A DNA stretch of 64,000 bases from Spirosoma profusum (GTDB lineage Bacteria > Bacteroidota > Bacteroidia > Cytophagales > Spirosomataceae), in assembly GCF_014699005.1 (NCBI RefSeq), contig NZ_JACWZY010000034.1:1-64000 (forward strand). Direction: 5' to 3'. The translations under genes were made by a program, and so were the position numbers. The notes beneath the pieces were generated by a model. That model ran no database searches. It saw nothing but the letters and a program-made list of their open reading frames with translations, and was not told the origin of the DNA. This document shows, piece after piece, positions 45,347-60,267 of this stretch (positions are counted from its first letter, which is position 1; the number at the start of each line of letters is the position of its first letter).

Positions 45347-46408
45347 CTAAAATTTTACTACGCTTTCATACGCCTTTTTGGGCTGACCATTCTGATCGAA
45401 CAATAGTGGGTAATCCTTACGGCCCGGAACGGGGAAATTGTCGAGCCAGGAGTTACGATCAGTCAGGTTCCAGAACGTAACGCCGGTGATTTTGTCACGA
45501 TGTTTACGGAAGATATCGAACACCATTTTGTACTGAGCCGCCTGCTTATCGGCCATTTCCGGCGTAAATTCACTCTTATCCGTATCGCGACGCTGCCGAC
45601 GTTCATGTTCTTTGGGATATACTGACATGTCAACTTCCGTAAACTGAACCTTTAACCCCAGACTGGCGAATTTGGTAATAGACTCTTCCAATTCCTTCGC
45701 GGTAGGCTCATAAATGGACCAATGCGCCTGTAATCCTACACCGTTGACGGGTACCTTCTTGTCCTTTAGTTTCTTCAGCATCTGATAGATACGTTCACGC
45801 TTTGAGGCATTTTCGGTGTTATAATCGTTGTAAAACAACTGGGCAGACGGATCGGCTTCGTGGGCGTATTGAAACGCTTTCTCAATATAATCTTCGCCGA
45901 TGATTTCGTAAAATTTCGATTTGCGATAGATACCAGTCCCTGTGTCGGGGACGGCTTCATTTACTACGTCCCAGGCATATATTTTGCCTTTGTATCGACT
46001 CATTACGTCGGTAATGTGTTGTTTTAGTCGGGCTAGTAATACCTCCCGGCTTACAGTTTTACCGGTGGAATCAGTGAAAAACCAGCGAGGTGTCTGGTTG
46101 TGCCAGCATAGGGTATGACCCCGTAGTTTGATGTTGTTCTGCTGGGCAAAATCGGCGATGGCGTCGGCGTCTTTCCAGTTGTATCGGTTCTCTTCTGGAT
46201 GGATTGGCCCCATTTTCATCGCATTTTCGGGCGTCATACTGTTGAACTGAGCTTTAATCAATTCAGCATCCGGTCCGGGCTGCACCATGCGCGGGTTTAC
46301 TGCCACGCCAATCGGGAAATAGGCCTTGTAATAATCTTTCAGCCCTTTTTCGGGAGCTACGAAGGCGACCGTCAGGGCAATTAGGGCGTAGGAACTGAGT
46401 TTTTGCAT
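45347..46408 (-). CDS. GH10 endo-1,4-beta-xylanase
   Basis: A 353-residue secreted GH10 enzyme with a short signal peptide. The substrate-binding residues are in MTPENAMKMGPIHPEENRYN and LRGHTLCWHNQTPRWFF. The acid/base is Glu151 in WDVVNEAVPD and the nucleophile Glu258 in LKVQFTEVDMS. The late motif ITGVTFWNLTDRNSWLD is also typical. It has one catalytic domain and no visible carbohydrate-binding module. It cuts the beta-1,4-xylan backbone, giving oligomers for the SusC/SusD importer. It is the last gene of a minus-strand enzyme run extending from about 62.7 kb. Confidence 0.96.
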   Translation of the reverse strand: MQKLSSYALIALTVAFVAPEKGLKDYYKAYFPIGVAVNPRMVQPGPDAELIKAQFNSMTPENAMKMGPIHPEENRYNWKDADAIADFAQQNNIKLRGHTLCWHNQTPRWFFTDSTGKTVSREVLLARLKQHITDVMSRYKGKIYAWDVVNEAVPDTGTGIYRKSKFYEIIGEDYIEKAFQYAHEADPSAQLFYNDYNTENASKRERIYQMLKKLKDKKVPVNGVGLQAHWSIYEPTAKELEESITKFASLGLKVQFTEVDMSVYPKEHERRQRRDTDKSEFTPEMADKQAAQYKMVFDIFRKHRDKITGVTFWNLTDRNSWLDNFPVPGRKDYPLLFDQNGQPKKAYESVVKF

Positions 46409-46431
46409 AACTAAAAAGGTTTAGCGACTTA

Positions 46432-47469
46432 TTATTTGTAGGCATCGATCGGTTGAATCGTACCGTCTGGATTGTAGGTTAACTCGGTTACTTTCACATT
46501 ACGCAGGTGGGTTTTTCCAGAGAGTTGAACATCGTGATAGAACAGATACCATTTATCCCCCACCTGCACGATGGAGTGGTGGTTGGTCCAGCCGAGAACG
46601 GGTTGGAGCACAATACCCTGGTACGTAAAGGGACCATACGGATTGTCGCCGATGGCATAACAAAGATTGTGCGTATCACCAGTGGAATACGAGAAATAGT
46701 ACTTGCCTTTGTATTTGTGCAGCCAGGCCGCTTCGAAAAACCGTTTATCGTTATCTTTCTCCAAAAACGGTTTGCCGGCCTTATCTAATAGCTGCACTTC
46801 CCGAACCGGCTCAGCGAAGGATTTCATGTCGGTGCTTAGCCGGGCGACGCGCGGCAGGTACGCCACTTCCTCTTTTTTCTTTAAAGCACCTTTGGGGTCA
46901 TAGTTATTACCACTCCAGCGTTGCAACTGACCTCCCCAGATACCCCCAAAGTAGAGATAGGCTTTCCCATCGGTATCCTGAAAGACGGTGGGATCAATGC
47001 TGTAGCTACCCTTAATGGGTTCTGATTCAGGCTTGAAGGGTCCCGTTGGATTTTTGCTTGTTGCTACGCCGATTCGAAAAACGTCCTGCTTGTCCTTAAC
47101 CGGGAAATATAGGTAATACGTACCATTCTTATACGTAGCATCGGGCGCCCATAGCTGACGGCCCGCCCAGGGAATGTCTTTAATATCGAGGGCTACGCCG
47201 TTGTCTTTCACCGGGCCACCAATCTTATCCATCGACAGAATGTGATAATCGCGCATGGCGAAATGACCACCTTCATCATCCTCTTTGACATCCTTTGCGT
47301 CAATATCATGTGAAGGATAGATGTAAATTTTGCCGTTAAAGACGTGTGCCGACGGGTCAGCCGTGTAGATGTGCGATACCAGTGGCTGATCTTTGGGCGT
47401 CTTGTTGGTTTGTGAAAAAGCGGTCAGCGAACACCCAATAAGTGCAAGAGCCGTGTAGGTTCGTTTCAT
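46432..47469 (-). CDS. GH43 glycosidase (xylosidase/arabinofuranosidase type)
   Basis: A 345-residue secreted five-blade propeller enzyme with a signal peptide ending TAFSQ. The three catalytic carboxylates are visible: general base Asp38 in YTADPSAHVFNGK, pKa modulator Asp159 in SYSIDPTVFQDTDG, and acid Glu246 in RFFEAAWLHKYKG. It has no extra domain. The TADPSAHVFNGKIYIYPSHD start is typical of the subfamily that removes xylose or arabinose from xylan. It lies 23 bases before the GH10 gene in the same operon. Confidence 0.94.
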   Translation of the reverse strand: MKRTYTALALIGCSLTAFSQTNKTPKDQPLVSHIYTADPSAHVFNGKIYIYPSHDIDAKDVKEDDEGGHFAMRDYHILSMDKIGGPVKDNGVALDIKDIPWAGRQLWAPDATYKNGTYYLYFPVKDKQDVFRIGVATSKNPTGPFKPESEPIKGSYSIDPTVFQDTDGKAYLYFGGIWGGQLQRWSGNNYDPKGALKKKEEVAYLPRVARLSTDMKSFAEPVREVQLLDKAGKPFLEKDNDKRFFEAAWLHKYKGKYYFSYSTGDTHNLCYAIGDNPYGPFTYQGIVLQPVLGWTNHHSIVQVGDKWYLFYHDVQLSGKTHLRNVKVTELTYNPDGTIQPIDAYK

Positions 47470-47516
47470 AAGGAGTTGATTCAGATACTAGTAAGAAATA
47501 AATTCTGTGGGTCAGT

Positions 47517-49469
<1,953 letters not shown>

Positions 49470-49481
49470 TTAGGTCACTTT

Positions 49482-50627
<1,146 letters not shown>

Positions 50628-50645
50628 CTAACGGTTATTATAGTT

Positions 50646-50733
50646 TTTGTCATCCTGAGGAACGAAGGATCTTAAAACTTCCTGACTTATTCACTAGGAT
50701 ACCATAAGATCCTTCGTTCCTCAGGATGACAAA
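50646..50733. repeat. REP/MITE-like palindromic element, copy 1
   Basis: An 88-base element whose two 29-base arms (50646-50674 and 50705-50733) are perfect inverted repeats; the arm begins TTTGTCATCCTGAGGAACGA and ends GGATCTTA. It occupies the 149-base gap between two esterase genes. A relative with the same core (GTCATCCTGA, GAAGGATCTTA) is at 60167-60262. It resembles widespread palindromic intergenic repeats in Bacteroidota. Confidence 0.8.
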
Positions 50734-50752
50734 TACAACTTTGAATTTCACA

Positions 50753-53007
<2,255 letters not shown>

Positions 53008-53056
53008 CTTCTTGTTGGTTTAGGATTTTTGAGGACAATTGTACAGAACATGGTAT

Positions 53057-53929
<873 letters not shown>

Positions 53930-53941
53930 TTAGGCTGAGCG

Positions 53942-55525
53942 TTAGTTTGTTACTGAATGCGATATTGTATTCGTGATTCGGAAATAATCGAAGTCGGCAT
54001 AGCCGCCCGTTTGCTGGGTTGCGTAATTGAACAGGCCGAACCGATAGCCCATAAAGTGCGGAATGGTATAGGGCATTTTCAGCGACTCTCCGATACGTTT
54101 CCAGGTTTTACCATCCAAGCTATATAAGAAATTCGCCGTGTCTTTGCGGTCTTTAAAGTCGCACTCAGCTTTCAGATAAACCGTCTTTTGGGTTAGTGAA
54201 ACCCGCTGCACCTCAACGGGTTTGCCCGAGCTTGCACTGACCATAATGATTGACTTGCTGCCTGCTTCGGCTTTCACGCCGACTAATCCATAATTCTTCT
54301 GCAACAGACACAATCCGGCAAAATCGCCTTCTTTCAGATTCGATACGTCCAGCGCAGTAGACCCCGACGATTCCGGGCCAATGGTACGTTGAGTAAGCGT
54401 GTTTCGGGCCAAGACAAACGACGTATCAATACGTCCGGTTTTTAGTCGTAAATAGCCTTTCCGCTCATTGACAGACCACAGTTTGTTGTCGGAATTATGA
54501 TTCCATTGCCATACCAGTGGCAGAGCGGGTTCGCCTTTTTTACGGGTAAATTCGTCAGAAGCAACAATTCCCGGAATCAAGCTTTTGTTAGTCGGGAGGT
54601 CGAGCGTTTCCGGGACTTTACCACTGACACCTAACACCGGCCAGCCATCTTCCCACTTTACCGGCACCAGATACGGAATGCGTCCAACTCCACCAAAATC
54701 ACGGAACAGATAGGCGTACCATTTCTCGTCGGGCGTATCGATCAGACCGCCCTGTGCAACACCCAAATCCTGCAAGGCAACCCGTCCTTCCCAAGGGCCA
54801 GTTAATTTATCGGCGCGGTGAATAACCACGGTTCGCATTCCCCCTTTGGGCCAGGTAATGTTGAACAGGTAATACTTGCCGTTGACTTTAAACAATTGCG
54901 AACCTTCGGCTGGTAAGCCCCCGCCCGTGCCGGATGGCGTACTGGCGTTTTCAATCAGCACTTGCTCCGTAGTGCCGGGCTTTATACCGGAAGCATCAGC
55001 GGTGAGTTCGATCAGCCGGAGTTTACCCGCTCCGTAAATCATGTAGACCCGACCGTCGTCATCGAAAAACAGGCTGTGATCGTGGTAGGCAGGTGTAAAA
55101 GAGATTTCTTTCCAGGGGCCTTTCTCGATATTTTTGGTCGTATAGATATAGGTTTTGCCAGTAGTCTGTGCAAACGTGCTTACGTAATACGTACCGTTAT
55201 GATATCGCAGGCTGCTGGCCCAGGAACCTCGTCCGTAGGTGCTTTTGCCATTGGTCAGATTCAGCGCATCGACATTGGCCAACGTATCATAGGCGTAGCC
55301 GATCATATTCCAATTAACCAGGTCTTTCGATTTCACGATTGGCAAGCCCGGACTCATGTGCATAGTGGTGCTGCTCATGTAATAGTTGGTTCCCACTCGA
55401 ATCATGGCCATATCCGGCACATCGGCAAACAGGATGGGGTTATGAGCGGTTTGCGCTATCGTTGCTACGTACCTGAGCAGTAACCCTATTGCCAGCAGAT
55501 GATATCGGAACGGCTTGTTTTTCAT
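53942..55525 (-). CDS. GH43 glycosidase with C-terminal concanavalin-like domain
   Basis: A 527-residue secreted GH43 enzyme. The propeller (about 35-330) has general base in NPILFADVPDMAMIRVGTNY, YHDHSLFFDDDGRVYMIYG, and acid Glu in LPAEGSQLFKVNGKYYLFNI. The second domain (about 340-527) is a GH43 C-terminal concanavalin-type jellyroll (FAGLCLLQKNYGLVGVKAEA, GYRFGLFNYATQQTGGYADF). Substrate is probably arabinose- or xylose-linked side chains. The start is uncertain: ATG 55561 overlaps the VOC gene stop (ATGA) and would add 12 residues before the signal peptide, whereas ATG 55525 (MKNKPFRYHLLAIGLLL) gives a clean signal. Confidence 0.92.
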   Translation of the reverse strand: MKNKPFRYHLLAIGLLLRYVATIAQTAHNPILFADVPDMAMIRVGTNYYMSSTTMHMSPGLPIVKSKDLVNWNMIGYAYDTLANVDALNLTNGKSTYGRGSWASSLRYHNGTYYVSTFAQTTGKTYIYTTKNIEKGPWKEISFTPAYHDHSLFFDDDGRVYMIYGAGKLRLIELTADASGIKPGTTEQVLIENASTPSGTGGGLPAEGSQLFKVNGKYYLFNITWPKGGMRTVVIHRADKLTGPWEGRVALQDLGVAQGGLIDTPDEKWYAYLFRDFGGVGRIPYLVPVKWEDGWPVLGVSGKVPETLDLPTNKSLIPGIVASDEFTRKKGEPALPLVWQWNHNSDNKLWSVNERKGYLRLKTGRIDTSFVLARNTLTQRTIGPESSGSTALDVSNLKEGDFAGLCLLQKNYGLVGVKAEAGSKSIIMVSASSGKPVEVQRVSLTQKTVYLKAECDFKDRKDTANFLYSLDGKTWKRIGESLKMPYTIPHFMGYRFGLFNYATQQTGGYADFDYFRITNTISHSVTN

Positions 55526-55557
55526 TGATTCAAGGAAAAGATGTCGATTATTCAGGG

Positions 55558-56091
55558 TCATTGAAGCGGCCCGATTAGCTCAATGAAATTGCCGTCGGGG
55601 TCCTGCACAAAAACAAAGTGCGATTTCTCATTCAATAGCGTTGGTGTGCTCCCCAGAAAAGGCACTTTTATTTTGGTCAATCGCTCAATGATTGGCTGTA
55701 AAGCTTTTACGTTAATGGTGATGTATTGCATACCCGTATCGTCCTGAATATATTTGGGTTTCGGGTGAGCGGCTTTTTTGCCAAAGCTCATCAGCTTCCA
55801 ATCGGTAGCTTCGGAACTGTTTTCGAGCTTCAGAATCGTGACTCCCACCGCCACTCCATTCGTCAGTCCCGGGCGTTTGCCAAAATCTTCATTGATGGTG
55901 AAACTACCCGTTTTGACCATGCCAATGCCATTCACGTAAAAGTCCAGCGAACGTTCGAGATCAGCGACAACGACACCTACGCCAATGACTTTGCTGGTAA
56001 AATTGGATTGCGCAAGGGAACTTAGTACACACCCAAACACCAATAGTGTTATTTTGACACATTTGTAGATAATTATTCTCTTTTTATTCAT
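55558..56091 (-). CDS. secreted VOC-fold (glyoxalase-like) protein
   Basis: A 177-residue protein with a signal peptide ending VLSSLAQSN, then one VOC domain: VIGVGVVVADLERSLDFYVN, GIGMVKTGSF, ITINVKALQPIIERLTKIKV and the final FVFVQDPDGNFIELIGPLQ with metal-ligand-like Glu. Most VOC proteins are cytoplasmic; an exported one inside a glycosidase operon is unusual. Its stop overlaps the possible start of the GH43 gene by 4 bases. A role such as binding a metal or an aromatic product (for example released ferulate) is only a guess. Confidence 0.85.
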   Translation of the reverse strand: MNKKRIIIYKCVKITLLVFGCVLSSLAQSNFTSKVIGVGVVVADLERSLDFYVNGIGMVKTGSFTINEDFGKRPGLTNGVAVGVTILKLENSSEATDWKLMSFGKKAAHPKPKYIQDDTGMQYITINVKALQPIIERLTKIKVPFLGSTPTLLNEKSHFVFVQDPDGNFIELIGPLQ

Positions 56092-56109
56092 GTGAAAAAG
56101 AATCGTTTG

Positions 56110-58461
56110 TTAATTCGTTAAAATTCTGATTTGATTAAAGCGAGGTGTGTTCGTTCCACTGGTAGCCATTATTTGTAGCTTAACTACCTCGTAGTTAGCA
56201 ACTTTAAGCCGGATTGTTTTCCCATCGACAGAAAGAATCTCGGCTGGTTTACCATTAATTACAAAGCTTACCTGCTCCGCTTTGATATCATCTATAGCAC
56301 TGATATTAAGAAATTTCCCCGATCGATTCCGGTTCTGTAACTCATACGAAATGAATGAACGGGTACGTCTCCAGAACTGCTCGTCATCATACCCCGATTC
56401 ACTTTTTTCGCCTTTATAGCTGTGGTCGACTTCGGGCTGCTGTTCACCACAAGCCACCTTATCAACCGTTTTCGCTTCAATAGCTAGGGCTTCTGCTTCC
56501 TGTTGTTTTAGCCGGGCTTTCTGTTCTCTATAGGCCGCCGGTGTAAATGTTTGAAAATACATCTGATAGCGGGCATCGTGTATTTCATAAAACGGTTGCA
56601 ATGTCAACGAATCCAGGCGGAATGTCAGCCCTTCGATAGGCTTGATTTTTGAACGATACGTATCTGCATTGCCAATCATCGCGTAGGCGTTGTCGAGGGG
56701 ATAGAGTTTGCCTTTTGTTTCATGACCCATCCGGCTATCGTCGGCAAAAAGTCCGGTCAGATCATTGGTCGATGTTTTGGCGGCCAGGACAATGGGGCCG
56801 TGTACGAAAGCGGCCCAGTTAGAGCCGTCGGGCAGGTATTCTAACTGGGTGGACGCCGTAAAACGAACAGTTAATTTATCGCCTGTTTGCCATTTTCGGC
56901 TGAGGGTTGCGTAGGTTGAAGGTTCACCCGCTACGTTTTGTGATTTGCCATTGACCAGAATAGAAAAATTCCCGGCCCATTTCGGATGGCGAATATGTAC
57001 CGAAAAAACCTGAGGCTTTTTTAACGTCAGGGTTAGTTCCGTTTCATTTTTGTAGGGGAAACGTGTGGTTTGGCTGAACTGAATCCCTTTTTCTTTCCAG
57101 TCTAGCGTGGAGGGGATAAATAGATTGACAAACAGATCTTTGTCTGAATGGCTATAAATCAGTTCGCCGTATTTGGTGTGATTTTCCAGTCCCGATCCCA
57201 CGCAGCACCACATACTGGTTTCGGGCTGCGAATACACCCGGTAATGGTTGGGACGAATGGGAGTAAAATAAACGAAACCACCTTTTTTGGGGTGCTGTGT
57301 CGACAGGATATGATTGTAGAGCGTCCGTTCATAGAAGTCCAGGTAGCCTGGATCAGCCTTATCCAGAAACAACGCTTTACTCAGACGGAGCATGTTAAAT
57401 GAATTACAGGTTTCAGGACCCTGATTCGACCTGAGCATCCGGCTGAAGTCGTTCGTAGGGTTAAAATGCTCACGCACGCTGTTGCCACCAAACGCTACAC
57501 TACGTCTCTGCGAGACATTCTGCCAGAAATACTGAGCCGCATCCGACCAATCCGTATTACTCGTAAGCATGGCAATTTTCTCAAATCCAATTACTTTCGG
57601 AATCTGTGTATTGGCGTGAAGCCCCGTCAGCTTATCCTGTTTCTCCAACAGCGGATTCAACAGCGCTCGATGCGATAGTTTCTGCGCGGTTTCGAGGTAT
57701 TTTTTGTTTTTGGTCAGGATGTATAAATCGGCAAAGGTTTCGTTGATACCACCATGTTCGGTACGTAGCACTTGCTGAATCTGGTCGTCGGAGAGAGGCT
57801 TGATGAGGTCTATAAACCAATCGCCCAGGCTAATCAGTACGTGTTTAGCCTGCTGATTTCCAGCGTATTCGTAGGCATCTCGTAAACCCGCAAAAAGCTT
57901 GTGGATGTTGTACAGCGGTACCCACGTATTGTTCAGTCCAAAACTGCTCCCGTCGATATCGCCTTTGTGAATACGTTCCCAGAAGAGTTTCCCCTGCGGA
58001 ATGCCCCCTACGTAACCATTCCCATTTTTGAACTGACAACGAGCCAGTTCCGAAATCATGTAATCCAGGCGATTTTTGAGTTCAGCATTACCCGTAGAGG
58101 CATACATCATGGCCAATGCCGATAGATAATGCCCGCCAATGTGACCATCTAAACCCGAGCTTTCCCAATTGCCGTAACGTTCGGCTTTCAAGGGTAATCC
58201 TGCATCGATCAGGTACGGCGCCAGGAGCTTATCAGGATTTAGTGCCAGGATGTATTTCAGGTCAACATCCTGCGCGTTCTTAAATGCCCCGCCCGTTAGC
58301 TTCACATTCTGTAAAGCAAATGGGTGCATCTGCGCCAGCGCCGAGACGCTGAGCAGAACGAAACAAGTAATACGAAATACGTTCGTTTTCAAGGGTAACG
58401 CTACGTTTTGCAATCTACTGATAACCAATGCACTACGTGTACTATTTAAACATCGGGTCAT
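56110..58461 (-). CDS. GH127 beta-L-arabinofuranosidase (DUF1680)
   Basis: A 783-residue secreted enzyme. The start is ATG 58461 (MTRCLNS), which overlaps the upstream GH43 gene by 20 bases; the signal peptide ends FVLLSVSALAQ. Family features are ESSGLDGHIGGHYLSALAMM, NNTWVPLYNIHKLFAGLRDA, and the zinc-cysteine active site: Glu and Cys in PETCNSFNMLRL and the adjacent Cys pair in SMWCCVGSGLENHTKYGELI, matching the Glu338/Cys340/Cys417/Cys418 arrangement of HypBA1. A C-terminal domain of about 200 residues follows. It should remove beta-L-arabinofuranose from plant glycans or glycoproteins. Confidence 0.93.
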   Translation of the reverse strand: MTRCLNSTRSALVISRLQNVALPLKTNVFRITCFVLLSVSALAQMHPFALQNVKLTGGAFKNAQDVDLKYILALNPDKLLAPYLIDAGLPLKAERYGNWESSGLDGHIGGHYLSALAMMYASTGNAELKNRLDYMISELARCQFKNGNGYVGGIPQGKLFWERIHKGDIDGSSFGLNNTWVPLYNIHKLFAGLRDAYEYAGNQQAKHVLISLGDWFIDLIKPLSDDQIQQVLRTEHGGINETFADLYILTKNKKYLETAQKLSHRALLNPLLEKQDKLTGLHANTQIPKVIGFEKIAMLTSNTDWSDAAQYFWQNVSQRRSVAFGGNSVREHFNPTNDFSRMLRSNQGPETCNSFNMLRLSKALFLDKADPGYLDFYERTLYNHILSTQHPKKGGFVYFTPIRPNHYRVYSQPETSMWCCVGSGLENHTKYGELIYSHSDKDLFVNLFIPSTLDWKEKGIQFSQTTRFPYKNETELTLTLKKPQVFSVHIRHPKWAGNFSILVNGKSQNVAGEPSTYATLSRKWQTGDKLTVRFTASTQLEYLPDGSNWAAFVHGPIVLAAKTSTNDLTGLFADDSRMGHETKGKLYPLDNAYAMIGNADTYRSKIKPIEGLTFRLDSLTLQPFYEIHDARYQMYFQTFTPAAYREQKARLKQQEAEALAIEAKTVDKVACGEQQPEVDHSYKGEKSESGYDDEQFWRRTRSFISYELQNRNRSGKFLNISAIDDIKAEQVSFVINGKPAEILSVDGKTIRLKVANYEVVKLQIMATSGTNTPRFNQIRILTN

Positions 58462-60121
58462 CACCCGAGTATTTGAGGTACTGGAACGAAGCCGAATTTG
58501 TACTCTCTTCTCCCGACGACGTAGCGTACAGGCCATATACACAACCGATAAATCCACCCGACACTTTGGTGCTCAAGAATTTGCCGTCTACCTTGTCTTT
58601 TAAAAGGCTCCAGTTTTTTGCATCGGTTGATGTATAAAAACTATACGTATCGCCCTTCGATGCAATACGTAACCCTACTTTGCTCGCTTTGGCATCAAGC
58701 GGCACTTCGGCTAGCAATTCCATCTCGGTTGATCGCGGTTTGCTTTGGTAAAGTTGCAGTACGTCCTTATCCTGCGCTTTCGATTTACACAGGAAGTAGA
58801 AATGGCCTTCGTCCTGTAAAATGACCAAACCTGCTTTTTCTTTTTCCGACTTTGGCGTAAACGTCAACTCTATTTCGGCCGTACTGTTGAGGTGCTGCTG
58901 GCGTTTTCCGATGAAGGCCGGATTGCCCATTTCCATGATCGTTTCAGGTTTCAGTTTCAGGGTCAGCCCATCCTTCTTCGACAGTGTATATGAATTTTTA
59001 TCATGGGTGCGCAAGAACAAAAGCCCCGGATCAAGCTCTTTGTCGAAGGTCATCGTGTAAGCAAAATTGCCCGACTGAGGCAGCGACCCCTTTTGCTTAA
59101 CTTCATTATAATTAACAGGGTAACTATACGCAATCGGCTTTTCGCCATGCTCAATCATGGGCCAGTCGTCTTTCCAAGTCAAGGGGGCAATGAAGGTTTC
59201 ACGGCCTGTATTGTAATAATCGCCTTCGTAGGGTCTGACGGCCAGAAAAATCGAATACCATTTGCCATCCGGACCTTCCACAAATTGCGCGTGCCCCGCC
59301 GACGTAATAGCGTCTTTCCGATCGGCGGGCAACTCACGCTGCGTCAGGATCGGATTTCCTTCAAATGGTACGTAAGGGCCCCAGACATCTTTACTACGTA
59401 ATACGACTTCAGAGTGATTGACCGACGTACCGCCCTCGGCCGCGTAGAGGTAGTACCAGCCGTTCCGTTTTAGAATGTGCGGCCCCTCAATCCAGACGGG
59501 CTTTTTCGACAGATCTACCCCACCGTTGACGAGTTGCTTTTCTTCCCCTACGACTTTCAGGTTCACCGGGTCAAATTCATACATACGGATCGTCCGATGG
59601 CCAGAATACAGGGGCTTTCGGTCAGGTGCCTCGCTGTTGTAGATGATGTACGCTTTGTCGGTACTTTCATCAAAATAGATGGATGGATCAATGCCTTTAA
59701 CCTGCGGAATTTTAACGGGGTTACTCCAGGGGCCAGCGGGATTTTTGGCCGTTACGACAAAGTTGCCGTCGTGATCGATGTCGGTGCAGGTAACGTAGAA
59801 TGTGCCTTTAGAATAGCTGATGCCCGGTGCAAATAGCCCACGCGTCAGACGTTCGCCCATGAAATCCATTTGTTCGGGCCGGTCGATGACGTTACCGATT
59901 TGCTTCCAGTTTTTAAGGTCTTTGCAGTGCATGATCGGAAGACCGGGGAAGTAGGAGAAGGTCGAATTGACCAGGTAGTAATCTGGCCCAACCTTTACAA
60001 TGCTGGGGTCAGGATAGAAACCGGTTAAGATTGGGTTGACCAACGTTGTTTGAGCTGAACCCAGATGGTTCAACATCAAACCAAATACTGCGAAAAGAGC
60101 CGAAAAAAGGCGATATCTCAT
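58442..60121 (-). CDS. GH43 beta-xylosidase/arabinofuranosidase with C-terminal jellyroll domain
   Basis: A 559-residue secreted enzyme (signal HLGSAQTT). The propeller has the base in NPILTGFYPDPSIVKVGPDY, pKa Asp in KGIDPSIYFDESTDK and acid Glu in VWIEGPHILKRNGWYYLYAA. The C-terminal domain of about 200 residues (FLGKRQQHLNSTAEIE-like strand, FYFLCKSKAQDKDVLQ-like and VSGGFIGCVYGLYATS) is the GH43_C2 jellyroll. The YPDPS start and GIDPS block are those of beta-xylosidase-type GH43. It acts on imported or surface xylo-oligosaccharides. It overlaps the GH127 gene by 20 bases. Confidence 0.93.
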   Translation of the reverse strand: MRYRLFSALFAVFGLMLNHLGSAQTTLVNPILTGFYPDPSIVKVGPDYYLVNSTFSYFPGLPIMHCKDLKNWKQIGNVIDRPEQMDFMGERLTRGLFAPGISYSKGTFYVTCTDIDHDGNFVVTAKNPAGPWSNPVKIPQVKGIDPSIYFDESTDKAYIIYNSEAPDRKPLYSGHRTIRMYEFDPVNLKVVGEEKQLVNGGVDLSKKPVWIEGPHILKRNGWYYLYAAEGGTSVNHSEVVLRSKDVWGPYVPFEGNPILTQRELPADRKDAITSAGHAQFVEGPDGKWYSIFLAVRPYEGDYYNTGRETFIAPLTWKDDWPMIEHGEKPIAYSYPVNYNEVKQKGSLPQSGNFAYTMTFDKELDPGLLFLRTHDKNSYTLSKKDGLTLKLKPETIMEMGNPAFIGKRQQHLNSTAEIELTFTPKSEKEKAGLVILQDEGHFYFLCKSKAQDKDVLQLYQSKPRSTEMELLAEVPLDAKASKVGLRIASKGDTYSFYTSTDAKNWSLLKDKVDGKFLSTKVSGGFIGCVYGLYATSSGEESTNSASFQYLKYSGDDPMFK

Positions 60122-60166
60122 AAGGGTTTATATTAACTACTTTTGCTTATTCTACTCCTTGTCATT

Positions 60167-60262
60167 CTTTTTTGTCATCCTGACGAAGGAAGGATCTTAA
60201 TGTATCATGACACTCAGGTAAGGGTACGTTAAGATCCTTCCTTCGTCAGGATGACAAAAAAG
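60167..60262. repeat. REP/MITE-like palindromic element, copy 2
   Basis: A 96-base element with two perfect 34-base inverted arms (60167-60200 and 60229-60262). The core GTCATCCTGACGAAGGAAGG followed by ATCTTAA is close to that of copy 1 at 50646-50733. It starts 5 bases beyond the GH95 stop codon. On the minus strand a T run follows the stem, so it may also end or attenuate the GH95 transcript. Confidence 0.8.
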
Positions 60263-60267
60263 ATTCC

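Noticed and set aside
58462-58557. N-terminal extension of the GH127 frame
   Set aside because: It lies inside the upstream GH43 gene and would place the signal peptide more than 70 residues from the N-terminus.
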